From positions 1 through 64,000 of the forward strand of contig NZ_NKHG01000016.1 of the NCBI RefSeq assembly GCF_002744245.1: a stretch of DNA of 64,000 nucleotides. Direction: 5' to 3'. Each line of letters starts with the position of its first letter. Positions within the stretch are counted from its first letter, which is position 1. A program made the position numbers and the translations under genes. This document shows positions 9,290 through 17,565 of the stretch, in pieces. The notes beneath the pieces are model-generated. The model saw only the letters and a program-made list of their open reading frames with translations. It was not told the DNA's origin and searched no databases. Origin of the DNA: Bacillus pumilus (lineage in GTDB: Bacteria; Bacillota; Bacilli; Bacillales; Bacillaceae).

Positions 9290-9484
9290 TTATTTTTGCT
9301 GTTGTTTTTTCAGTTTAACAGAGAAGGCAAACATTTTAAACGCGATATTGATATTATAGGCCGCAAACACCATCAGCAAAATGCTGTAAAATGACCACAT
9401 GTCACCTGGGTTTTGGATGGCCATATAGGTGAAAGCAACACCTACGGCAAAATAAATGATGCCCCATACGACAGGGTTTCTCAT
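9290..9484 (-). CDS. ydiK: small membrane protein YdiK (DUF4305)
   Basis: 64-aa protein with two hydrophobic spans (about residues 5-22 and 29-50) and a basic tail KLKKQQQK. It matches the B. subtilis YdiK pattern (MRNPxVWGxIYFAVG, MWSFYSILLMVFAAYN). Function unknown. It overlaps ydiL by 4 bp, so the two are translated together. Confidence 0.88.
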   Translation of the reverse strand: MRNPVVWGIIYFAVGVAFTYMAIQNPGDMWSFYSILLMVFAAYNINIAFKMFAFSVKLKKQQQK

Positions 9485-10215
9485 GAGAAAAAGCCTCCAA
9501 TAATCATTTGCATTGTTTGAGATTGTTCTTCAATCATTTTCCTTACTGGCTCAATCTGCACAAGAATGACGAGCGAGTTCATCAGCATATGAGCACCGAT
9601 TGGAACAATGATTCGTTTTGTTTTCGCATATAAAAAGGCAAAGGTAAAGCCCATTGCGGTATAGAGAAAGAAGTGGGCAAAATCAGAGTGTGCAGCAGCG
9701 AAAAATACTGAACTAACAAGTGCCGCAATAAAAAAATTCGACCTTTCATAAATTACACCAAAAACGATTTTTCGGAAAATAATCTCCTCAAGTATCGGAC
9801 CAATTAGTGCAATAATAACAACCAGAAAAGGAAAAGCATCCATAATGGATAAAATATTTTGCGTGTTTTCAGATTCACGACCAATGCCGAATGCATATTG
9901 TTCAATCATGCCTGCAATTGATTGCGTAAAAAGTGAAAGAAAGAAACCGCCAATGATCCAGGCGATAGCCACGCCGACTGAAACCGGTGCTTCATTTCGA
10001 AGTGAAGCTTTTGGTACGGTTCGAAGGATGAGCAGAATAATGATTAATCCGATACAGAAGCTGATGATTGTCCATGTTCCAGATAATTTTGAGAGCTCTG
10101 CTTGTGTCATCGGTGTCTGTATAAATCCTAACCATTTCATAATGAGCACATAAGGAATCACAGAAACCTGCACCAATATATACGTTAAGATGATGTACCA
10201 ATATTGTTTTTTCAA
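9481..10215 (-). CDS. ydiL: CPBP-family intramembrane protease YdiL
   Basis: Multi-span membrane protein of the CAAX protease and bacteriocin-processing (ABI/CPBP) family. The glutamate-arginine motif EEIIFR (E143, E144, R148) and the later FAAAHSDF and GAHMLMN histidine motifs give the expected metal site. 244 aa. Divergent from groES. The substrate is unknown. Confidence 0.9.
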   Translation of the reverse strand: MKKQYWYIILTYILVQVSVIPYVLIMKWLGFIQTPMTQAELSKLSGTWTIISFCIGLIIILLILRTVPKASLRNEAPVSVGVAIAWIIGGFFLSLFTQSIAGMIEQYAFGIGRESENTQNILSIMDAFPFLVVIIALIGPILEEIIFRKIVFGVIYERSNFFIAALVSSVFFAAAHSDFAHFFLYTAMGFTFAFLYAKTKRIIVPIGAHMLMNSLVILVQIEPVRKMIEEQSQTMQMIIGGFFS

Positions 10216-10341
10216 GTAACGAAAACCCCTTTACTAAAAGAACTAGATTTATTGTAACACAAGTCTTCTTTTTCGATGAAAAGGAAAGAATCTGAGTTGA
10301 AAAAAGATCATGAAAGCGTAAAAATTTTTAAAGGTTTTTAC

Positions 10342-10373
10342 TTGAAATTGCAGAAGACATTCTTTATTATAAT
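10342..10373 (+). promoter_or_regulatory. SigA promoter of groESL
   Basis: A TTGAAA box (10342-10347), 17-bp spacer and TATTAT box (10365-10370) just upstream of the CIRCE element, so the start point should fall at or close to the operator. Confidence 0.85.
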
Positions 10374-10380
10374 AAATGTG

Positions 10381-10407
10381 TTAGCACTCGCTAGTGATGA
10401 GTGCTAA
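10381..10407 (+). promoter_or_regulatory. CIRCE operator (HrcA site)
   Basis: Exact inverted repeat TTAGCACTC-N9-GAGTGCTAA, the binding site of the heat-shock repressor HrcA, placed between the promoter and the groES ribosome-binding site. Confidence 0.98.
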
Positions 10408-10444
10408 AAAAGACTACATATAAGAATTGAGGAGGTTGTTTCTT

Positions 10445-10729
10445 ATGTTAAAGCCATTAGGCGATCGCGTAATCATTGAACTCGTTGAATCTGAGGAAAA
10501 AACCGCTAGCGGTATTGTCTTACCGGATTCTGCAAAAGAAAAACCGCAAGAAGGTAAAATTGTGGCAGCAGGTTCAGGTCGTGTACTTGAAAGTGGTGAG
10601 CGGGTTGCGTTAGAAGTCAATACAGGCGACCGCATTATCTTCTCAAAATATGCAGGCACTGAAGTGAAATATGAGGGAAAAGAATATTTAATCCTTCGTG
10701 AAAGCGACATTTTAGCTGTTATTGGGTAA
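10445..10729 (+). CDS. groES: co-chaperonin GroES
   Basis: 10-kDa heptameric lid of the GroEL folding chamber. It shows the N-terminal [11 protein letters not shown], the mobile loop around ETASGIVLP-like residues ([13 protein letters not shown]) and the roof hairpin. The frame extends to an upstream codon at 10427, but GAGGAGG and the family N-terminus place the start at the ATG at 10445 (94 aa). Regulated by HrcA through the CIRCE element just upstream. Confidence 0.97.
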   Translation: MLKPLGDRVIIELVESEEKTASGIVLPDSAKEKPQEGKIVAAGSGRVLESGERVALEVNTGDRIIFSKYAGTEVKYEGKEYLILRESDILAVIG

Positions 10730-10769
10730 TCGCATAAAAAACATTGAGATATATTTCTAAAAAGACTGA

Positions 10770-12419
<1,650 letters not shown>

Positions 12420-12420
12420 T

Positions 12421-12459
12421 AACGGATTAAAACCCTTGATTGATAAGGGTTTATCCGTT
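12421..12459 (+). terminator. hairpin directly after groEL, inside the element
   Basis: A long stem, aacggat / atccgtt (12421-12427 and 12453-12459) continuing into aaaccctt / aagggttt, loop gattgat. It lacks the usual T tract. It may serve as replacement 3' end for groESL mRNA, since the presumed native terminator is now at 16141. Confidence 0.55.
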
Positions 12460-12469
12460 AGTCACACTC

Positions 12470-12492
12470 ATTTTGGTGCCATTTTGATGCCA
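12470..12492. repeat. tandem 12-mers near the att core (possible integrase arm sites)
   Basis: Two tandem copies of ATTTTGRTGCCA (12470-12481 and 12481-12492, sharing one A). Short direct repeats close to a core are typical arm-type sites of tyrosine recombinases; that role is inferred. Confidence 0.45.
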
Positions 12493-12502
12493 CTTAGAAA
12501 AA

Positions 12503-13553
12503 TTAGAGGCTTTTCATTAGTTCTCCGAACTTTTGAGAAGCTTCTTTTTTTCGGTTTTTTGTTTTGTGCAGGTATATTTTAGTTGTTGTTTGATCTTCTG
12601 TGTGTCCAAGTCTATCCATTATCCTTTGAAGATCCACATCAGCCTCAGCAAGAAGAGAGGTGTGAGTATGTCTTAAAGAATGAGGAGTTAATTTGTTCTG
12701 TATACCTGATTTTTTAAGAACTGCATTAAACCTGTTTTCAATAGTTTTAATAAAGTGAGGATATCCCCAGTATGGTCCCTTTATTCTAGCAAAAACAAAA
12801 TTGTGATCATGCTATTCATGTTTCATCTGCATTGTTATTTCATTTTGTTGAATTCGAAATTTGTTTAGAGCTTGTAGAACTTCACTCTCAACGTCAATTT
12901 TTCTAATAGAACCTTTAGTTTTAGGAGGTAAGAGAGTATATTTTTTTGTGCTGTTACTTGGGTTGTAATAAGTTTTTGTAACACTGATGGTACATTCCTT
13001 GAAATCAATATCTGACCACTTTAAAGCCGCAAGCTCACCAGCTCTTAAACCGGTCCAAGCTAACAGATAGAACATAACGTAATACTCAAAATTTAATTGA
13101 TATGCTGTATCTAAAAAGTGTTTTAATTCATTCTTCTCAAAGTATTTTTCTTCTATTTTTTCATTTTCGATTTCTTCTCCACTTTCAAACTGGTTATAGC
13201 ATCCTGATACATTTTTTTAGTAATATCCTTTAGCTTATGAAAACCAAAGACTGTATTTAAATGCTCAATTTCGTGCTTTTTAACGCTAATGGTGCTAATT
13301 TTTCTGTCGGTGTTACTGTAAACATCCAACCACTCAGCTGCCATGTCTTTGAATGTAATATCATTTTTAAAATCCAATTTTGCCTTGCCGAGAATGTATT
13401 CCAAATCGATCATAGCGTTGGCGGCATCTTTTCTTTTAGAAAATCCTTTCTAACAATCCTTTGCCGTTTGCCAGTTTGCGGATTTACTCCATCTTCAATT
13501 ATAAACATCCAGCGGTCGCCCTTTTTTGTCTCATATTTTTGAAGTCTTCCCAT
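12503..13553 (-). pseudogene. tyrosine recombinase / phage integrase, broken
   Basis: The pieces add up to a full-length integrase of about 350 aa. The start is ATG 13553 (MGRLQKYETKKGDRW), with GAGGAGG upstream. Frame breaks: a missing A near 13440 (KGFSKRKDAANAM in the shifted frame), a missing T near 13185 (ITSFESGEE expected), and an in-frame TAG just before 12810 (after MKHE). The catalytic region survives: TGLRAGEL with the first Arg, HSLRHTH, LGH and IYLH with the tyrosine. Without repair no active enzyme is made. Confidence 0.93.
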
Positions 13554-13565
13554 ACTTAATCCTCC

Positions 13566-14054
13566 TCAATTAATTTGTTTTAAGGAATTCTCATATAAAG
13601 CAAAGCTTTTTCTTCTAAATATTTCTAAGCGGGCAACATCAAAAGAGTAAGTCACATTAAAGGTGTCTCCAATTAGTTTTATTGCCTCGGGGAGGGAGGC
13701 GCATTTTGTGAAGCATAAAAGAAGGCACACAGAAATGATACATAAAACTATTAGCTTGGTATTCTTGCAGTTCTCGAAAGAGTTTGTGCATATCAAACTG
13801 ATTTCCGTAGTGCTTTATCACATGGCACAACTCGTGACCAACTCTTCCCATTGCTGTTTTTTGGTTAAACATTTATCAATAACCATGCTGTATGAGCCAT
13901 TCACACAGAAGACAACGCTCGCTCTTCTTTCAAAGTGAAGCCATATTCTTAGTGAAGCTGCTATACGTTCCATATCAATTGATTCTGGTGTAAGCATGTT
14001 TATTTTTGTGTATATTTTCTTCACTTCTTCTTCTAAATGAGATAGTCCTTTCAT
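13566..14054 (-). pseudogene. ImmA/IrrE-type metallopeptidase, broken
   Basis: Relic of the anti-repressor protease that cleaves ImmR in ICEBs1-like elements. Three frames must be joined: MKGLSHLEEEVKKIYTKIN to KKQQWEE, then GHELCHVIKHYG with the HExxH zinc motif, then PEAIKLIGDTFNVTYSF to the end. The first break is a missing T in a run near 13840 (GAG TTT GGT expected); the second is near 13690. Its stop overlaps the ribosome-binding site of int, so immA-int was one transcript. Confidence 0.9.
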
Positions 14055-14120
14055 TTAAAACACCCCTGAAATAAGAATATATGTTCTGTTTTTGTTTGAA
14101 AAGAAAAGCCTTTAATTAGG

Positions 14121-14315
14121 CTACTCCTTCACTTTATAAGATTCATTGAATGTGTCTGGAACTGCTAGCTTTGATTGATCCTTATAAACAAAATAAATTC
14201 GTGGATCTTCAGCAATTCCACCACCTATAATTCTATTTTTAATATCTAATCCAGTTTTATTAACCCGTGATTGCTTTTCAGACAAAAATGATCCTTCATT
14301 ATCTATTATCAGCAT
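14121..14315 (-). CDS. hypothetical ORF of the element
   Basis: 64-aa ORF (MLIIDNEGSFLSEKQSRV to NESYKVKE) with no recognised domain, no signal peptide and no clear Shine-Dalgarno. It could be the truncated end of a longer phage gene whose upstream part was lost where the endolysin remnant now begins. Function unknown; even expression is doubtful. Confidence 0.35.
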   Translation of the reverse strand: MLIIDNEGSFLSEKQSRVNKTGLDIKNRIIGGGIAEDPRIYFVYKDQSKLAVPDTFNESYKVKE

Positions 14316-14330
14316 GGATCTGTAAAAACA

Positions 14331-14601
14331 AGCACTTCTAAAAAGACGTATAGCTTACCATCTGGCATCATTAAAGTGACCAAGCCATTAACCAAAAGAG
14401 GTAGGCGTAAAAGCCTTACAGGAAGCTCTAGCCGCTCTTTTCTTCTATCCCGAAAAAGGAGCAAAAAATAACGGCATTGATGGCTATTACGGACCGAAAA
14501 CAGCGGATGCGGTCAAGCGGTTCCAGATGATGCATGGTCTTGTGGCTGATGGCATTTATGGGCCAAGAACAAAAGCGAAGTTAGTTAAGTTATTAAAATG
14601 A
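14331..14601 (+). pseudogene. C-terminal remnant of a phage endolysin (peptidoglycan-binding domain)
   Basis: Translation across one frameshift gives KTYSLPSGIIKVTKPLTK then VGVKALQEALAALFFYP, NNGIDGYYGPKTADAVKRFQ and ADGIYGPRTKAKLVKLLK: the PG_binding_1 domain that ends XlyA-type N-acetylmuramoyl-L-alanine amidases. The break is one extra A in the run at 14393-14396. The catalytic amidase domain is missing. It shows that the ancestor carried a lysis module. Confidence 0.88.
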
Positions 14602-14661
14602 CTATCAATGTTAGTAGGCTAAATGTAAGTTACACTTTAAAAAAAGAAGCTATTTGTAAAT

Positions 14662-14697
14662 AAAAAACAAGCAGAGTGATTTTCTGCTTGTTTTTTT
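14662..14697. terminator. bidirectional terminator
   Basis: Stem aaaaaacaagcag / ctgcttgttttttt with a 10-nt loop. It serves the endolysin side on plus and the secreted-protein gene on minus. Confidence 0.85.
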
Positions 14698-14701
14698 GAA
14701 G

Positions 14702-14989
14702 TTAATTCAAAGGTTCTTGATTTCTATATACATAACAAGTACCCTGTTTTACTTCCATACATTGATATATTTCGTAGGTACTTCTCCCCTCATCATTCGT
14801 CATATAAACGGTTGCTTGTTTCTTAGCACTATTGTAATTAATTTGAGTTACAGGAAATTTGAATTCTTTGTTTCGAATAGGTATTAAATCATCTGGAGTT
14901 ACTGCTGCACTTGCTGCTTGTCCCCCTGATATTAGTAAGACACCAGCAAGAGCAAGATTACCTAAGGCTTTCTTAATTTTGATTTTCAT
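14702..14989 (-). CDS. small secreted protein of unknown function
   Basis: 95 aa with a clear Sec signal peptide: basic MKIKIKK, hydrophobic core LALAGVLLISGG, and a likely cut after QAASA (about residue 28). The mature part is about 67 aa and contains two cysteines (YQCMEVKQGTCYVY) that could form a disulphide. Strong AGGGGGA ribosome-binding site and its own terminator, so it looks like a functional cargo gene of the element. I do not recognise the family. Confidence 0.75.
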   Translation of the reverse strand: MKIKIKKALGNLALAGVLLISGGQAASAAVTPDDLIPIRNKEFKFPVTQINYNSAKKQATVYMTNDEGRSTYEIYQCMEVKQGTCYVYRNQEPLN

Positions 14990-15140
14990 TTAAAATTCCC
15001 CCTAAAGTAATATTTATTGGTTAATACAACCAATAATAACCAGATATTAACATGATTAATGTAAGAAGAATGTAATTTATTGTCGAAAGTATAAAAATAT
15101 TTTATTTTTTTGGGGAAAAGAGATGATTTTTTACCTAAAA

Positions 15141-15158
15141 TATAGACTTGAGTCTATA
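15141..15158 (+). promoter_or_regulatory. perfect inverted repeat over a promoter
   Basis: Arms tatagact / agtctata with a 2-nt centre, immediately before TATAAT at 15160-15165. No good -35 box is visible. The position suggests a repressor or activator site controlling the 31-aa ORF that starts at 15185. Confidence 0.6.
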
Positions 15159-15184
15159 GTATAATAAATATAGGAGGTAAGGAA

Positions 15185-15280
15185 ATGCTAGACAACATAA
15201 TAAAAGTCCTTCAAATCATCTTTTACGTTGCATCTATAGCGTGGATTGCCCAACAATCACACGGACGCAAACAAAGATAA
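15185..15280 (+). CDS. 31-aa hydrophobic peptide
   Basis: MLDNIIKVLQIIFYVASIAW then IAQQSHGRKQR. One predicted membrane helix followed by a basic tail, with ATAGGAGGTAAGG in front of the ATG, a TATAAT box and a perfect inverted repeat just upstream, and a terminator after it. The build resembles small phage membrane peptides and type I toxins, but I see no matching antisense RNA promoter with confidence. Function unknown. Confidence 0.6.
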   Translation: MLDNIIKVLQIIFYVASIAWIAQQSHGRKQR

Positions 15281-15305
15281 TAAGAAGGACTAACATTGAC
15301 TACGG

Positions 15306-15329
15306 AAGCGAGTTAGTCGCTCGCTTTTC
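15306..15329 (+). terminator. hairpin after the 31-aa ORF
   Basis: Stem aagcgag / ctcgctt, loop ttagtcg, then TT. The T tract is short, so termination may be partial. Confidence 0.55.
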
Positions 15330-15359
15330 AATATAATTATAACCAGTCTAGCATATAAT

Positions 15360-15515
15360 ATGAACCAAAAACAATTGATCTTCTTTATGATCCTGTTAAG
15401 CGCAGTTTCAATTGGACTGCGCTTAATATGGACAAACATTTTCACAACGGTTATCATGGCCGCTTTAATACTTGCAACGCTTTTTGTAATCATCAAAGAT
15501 GTAAGGAGCAAATAA
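15360..15515 (+). CDS. 51-aa two-helix membrane peptide (tentative)
   Basis: ORF of 51 codons giving MNQKQLIFFMILLSAVSIGL and a second helix TTVIMAALILATLFVIIKDV, ending one base before the next gene. There is no Shine-Dalgarno before the ATG, and a perfect 11-bp inverted repeat (15396-15426) lies inside it, so it may be structured RNA rather than a translated gene. Confidence 0.4.
   Translation: MNQKQLIFFMILLSAVSIGLRLIWTNIFTTVIMAALILATLFVIIKDVRSK
15396..15426 (+). repeat. perfect 11-bp inverted repeat
   Basis: Arms ttaagcgcagt (15396-15406) and actgcgcttaa (15416-15426) around a 9-nt loop. No T tract follows, so it is unlikely to be a terminator. It is either an RNA hairpin upstream of the HTH gene or a protein-binding site. 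Confidence 0.6.
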
Positions 15516-15516
15516 C

Positions 15517-15765
15517 ATGGAATATCATTTGAAGAACCGGCAGCAGGTTGAGGACTTCATGAAAAACGAGGTCCTCACTTCATCTGAAGCACAGGGAATT
15601 TTAAACGTTAACAAGCAGCGCATGAGTAAATTGCATATTGATGATCGAATACGACCGATAAAAAAAGTGGGGAAAACTGTTTTATTCTTAAAATCAGATA
15701 TTGAGCAGCTGAAAAAAGATTTAGAAGAAGGGCGGAAGAAATACCGTCCATATGAAGAGAATTAA
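15517..15765 (+). CDS. excisionase-like HTH DNA-binding protein
   Basis: 82-aa protein. LTSSEAQGILNVNKQRMSKL followed by IDDRIRPIKKVGKTVLFLKS is a MerR/Xis-type winged helix (HTH_17 style). The tail is charged and helical. AAGGAGC ribosome-binding site inside the end of the upstream ORF. Small HTH proteins of this kind are common in Bacillus phages as excisionases or regulators; here it is the only intact DNA-binding gene left in the element. Confidence 0.75.
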   Translation: MEYHLKNRQQVEDFMKNEVLTSSEAQGILNVNKQRMSKLHIDDRIRPIKKVGKTVLFLKSDIEQLKKDLEEGRKKYRPYEEN

Positions 15766-16114
15766 AATTTCCATTCTCTTTTATGTTTATCCCATTTCCA
15801 TTCTCTTCGAAATCAGTCATATCACCACCACCAAAAACATTTTAACAGAATGTTCGTTAGGTGTCTAAAGGTGGTGTATAATTAGAATATACGGTTTACC
15901 CGCGGAAACGGGATTTAAAAAATTCGTATATTTCAATGATTGACTTCTTCTTAATATTACTCACACCTTGGCCGCCCGAAGGACGGCTTTTTTGATGCCG
16001 AGAGCTGTATAAATGAATATAGAGAAGTAAAAGTATTTGTATTAAACCATATTTCGAAAGTTTTTTGCTTCATTTTATATAAAGTCATAAAAACACATAT
16101 AACAAGGCAATGCT
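15766..16114. other. gene-free right end of the element
   Basis: Contains two direct copies of atttccattctctt (15767-15780 and 15794-15807), a short cccg/cggg hairpin near 15900, and a terminator at 15971-15994. No ORF with a ribosome-binding site was found. Confidence 0.5.
15971..15994 (+). terminator. terminator near the right end
   Basis: Stem gccgccc / ggacggc with one mismatch and a tight loop, then TTTTTT. Confidence 0.75.
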
Positions 16115-16131
16115 TGGGTGGAATGATGTAA
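16115..16131 (+). repeat. right attachment core
   Basis: Exact copy of tgggtggaatgatgtaa from the end of groEL, including the stop codon, but with no coding sequence before it. It marks the right border of the element. Confidence 0.9.
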
Positions 16132-16140
16132 CACCCTCTG

Positions 16141-16168
16141 AAACCCCTTGAAATATAGGGGTTTTTGT
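16141..16168 (+). terminator. presumed original groEL terminator, displaced
   Basis: Stem aaacccct / aggggttt and a T-rich tail, 9 bp after the right att core. In an empty site it would follow the groEL stop by about 10 bp, the natural position for the operon terminator. Confidence 0.8.
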
Positions 16169-16352
16169 TTTGTCTTTTTTTAATTGGTCACTTGATGCGG
16201 ATTTGCATTCAAATAAATGATGGAAAAAAATAAGAACAAATGAAATCGAAACCTTCATCACTTGTATTCTTTAAAATAAGAGACAATTATTACATGGATC
16301 TTTTACCAACATTAAAAGAATCGATATTTTTAAAAAGAAAAGCGGTGATCGT

Positions 16353-16436
16353 ATGGGCTTGACGACTTGGGTGGCGATTATTGTTGCACTGGCCGTCGTG
16401 TTTGGATTGTTTGGATCAAAAAATCGTGATAAATAA
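16353..16436 (+). CDS. 27-aa hydrophobic peptide with extended Shine-Dalgarno
   Basis: MGLTTWVAIIVALAVVFGLF then GSKNRDK: one membrane helix with a short charged tail. The sequence 16336-16350 matches the ideal anti-16S complement AGAAAGGAGGTGATC at 13 of 15 positions, far longer than usual. A strong terminator follows 9 bp after the stop. It stands alone between the groEL terminator and marR. Function unknown; signalling, membrane-stress or toxin roles are all possible. Confidence 0.7.
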   Translation: MGLTTWVAIIVALAVVFGLFGSKNRDK

Positions 16437-16445
16437 GAGGTTGAA

Positions 16446-16474
16446 ACCCACTTCCACAGAGGAAGTGGTTTTTT
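16446..16474 (+). terminator. terminator of the 27-aa gene
   Basis: Stem ccacttcc / ggaagtgg, loop acaga, then TTTTTT. Confidence 0.9.
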
Positions 16475-16475
16475 A

Positions 16476-16531
16476 TTGCAAATACAACATTAATGCAATA
16501 TACTAATTTTAATAATTTATTGCAAATGCAA
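16476..16531 (+). promoter_or_regulatory. marR-paiAB promoter with overlapping operators
   Basis: TTGCAA (16476-16481), 17-bp spacer, TATACT (16499-16504). The promoter is framed by TTGCA (16476) and TGCAA (ending 16498), and a second palindrome TTGCA-AA-TGCAA lies at 16520-16531, near the expected start. Two related dyads covering the promoter and start of a MarR gene are the standard layout for autorepression. Confidence 0.8.
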
Positions 16532-16550
16532 CAAAAAGGAGTCGTGATAA

Positions 16551-17003
16551 ATGAGAGAAATTTTGCGAGAGATCGGCGTGATTGCTCGGGCGCTGGATTC
16601 GATTAGTAATATTGAATTTAAAGAGTACGATTTAACGAAGGGGCAGTATTTGTACCTTGTCCGTATTTGTGAGGAGCCTGGCATCATTCAGGAAAAGCTG
16701 GCGGAAATGATCAAGGTGGATCGAACAACGGCTGCCCGGGCTATCAAAAAATTAGAGCTGCATGGTTTTATTGAGAAGAAAGATGATCCCGTGAATAAAA
16801 AAATCAAAAAGCTGTTTCCAACCGATAAAGGGGAAGCGGTACATCCAGTTATCAAACGAGAAAATGATTATTCGAATCAAGTAGCGCTAGATGGGTTTTC
16901 TGAAGAGGAAGCGGAACAGATTTATGAGTATCTTCTAAGAGTGCGAAAAAATATCGAAAAAGATTGGGATTATGTGAAAAAAGGAAATAAGCGACGCTAC
17001 TAA
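16551..17003 (+). CDS. MarR-family transcriptional regulator
   Basis: 150-aa winged-helix repressor. The DNA-binding core is GIIQEKLAEMIKVDRTTAAR, followed by the wing EKKDDPVNKKIKKLFPT. The N- and C-terminal helices form the dimer domain. It heads a three-gene operon with paiA and paiB and probably controls its own promoter through the TTGCA dyads. The ligand is unknown. Confidence 0.9.
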   Translation: MREILREIGVIARALDSISNIEFKEYDLTKGQYLYLVRICEEPGIIQEKLAEMIKVDRTTAARAIKKLELHGFIEKKDDPVNKKIKKLFPTDKGEAVHPVIKRENDYSNQVALDGFSEEEAEQIYEYLLRVRKNIEKDWDYVKKGNKRRY

Positions 17004-17024
17004 ATGATAAGGAGGGTGACTTCA

Positions 17025-17543
17025 ATGACCGTCACTATTGTTCCATGCAAAGAACAGCATGTAAAGGAGCTACAGAAGGTCGGCATCGACACGTTTAAAG
17101 AAACCTTTCAGGATCAAAACAAAGCTGAACATATCGACGCTTATGTAAAGACAGCCTTTCATCTGAACCAGCTGTTAAAGGAATTACACCATCCCTCTTC
17201 ACAGTTCTATTTTGTTCAAGTGAATGGGGAAGTTGCTGGTTATTTAAAGGTCAATATGGACGATGCGCAGTCAGAAGAGATGGGAAGTGAAGCGTTAGAG
17301 ATTGAAAGAATTTATATTAAGCAATCCTTTCAAAAGCAAGGCTTAGGACGATATTTAATTAATCGAGCCTTTGAGATCGCGAAGAAATATGATAAACGTG
17401 ATGTTTGGCTTGGGGTGTGGGAGCACAACAGAGAGGCCATCGCTTTTTATCAAAAGCTTGGGTTTGTTCAAACAGGAGTGCACGCATTCCTTATGGCAGA
17501 CGAGGAGCAAATGGATTTCATTATGACCAAAACACTTAGCTGA
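17025..17543 (+). CDS. paiA: spermidine/spermine N-acetyltransferase PaiA
   Basis: GNAT enzyme. B. subtilis PaiA acetylates spermidine and spermine and, with PaiB, affects degradative enzyme production and sporulation. The family segments DDAQSEEMG, LEIERIYIKQSFQKQGLG (acetyl-CoA loop QKQGLG) and WLGVWEHNREAIAFYQKLGF are conserved. The frame extends to 17004, but AAGGAGGGTGAC fits the ATG at 17025, giving 172 aa as in B. subtilis. paiB follows after 22 bp. Confidence 0.92.
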   Translation: MTVTIVPCKEQHVKELQKVGIDTFKETFQDQNKAEHIDAYVKTAFHLNQLLKELHHPSSQFYFVQVNGEVAGYLKVNMDDAQSEEMGSEALEIERIYIKQSFQKQGLGRYLINRAFEIAKKYDKRDVWLGVWEHNREAIAFYQKLGFVQTGVHAFLMADEEQMDFIMTKTLS

Positions 17544-17565
17544 TCAAAAAAGGGGGAAGGAAGAT

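Noticed and set aside
15185-15280. Type I toxin-antitoxin call for the 31-aa peptide
   Set aside because: Size and hydrophobicity fit, but no convergent antisense RNA promoter and terminator could be shown, so it is left as a peptide of unknown role.
16115-16131. The 17-bp repeat as a chance copy of groEL Gly-Met repeats
   Set aside because: It occurs in non-coding DNA, includes the stop codon, lies opposite a degraded integrase and is followed by a terminator well placed for groEL.
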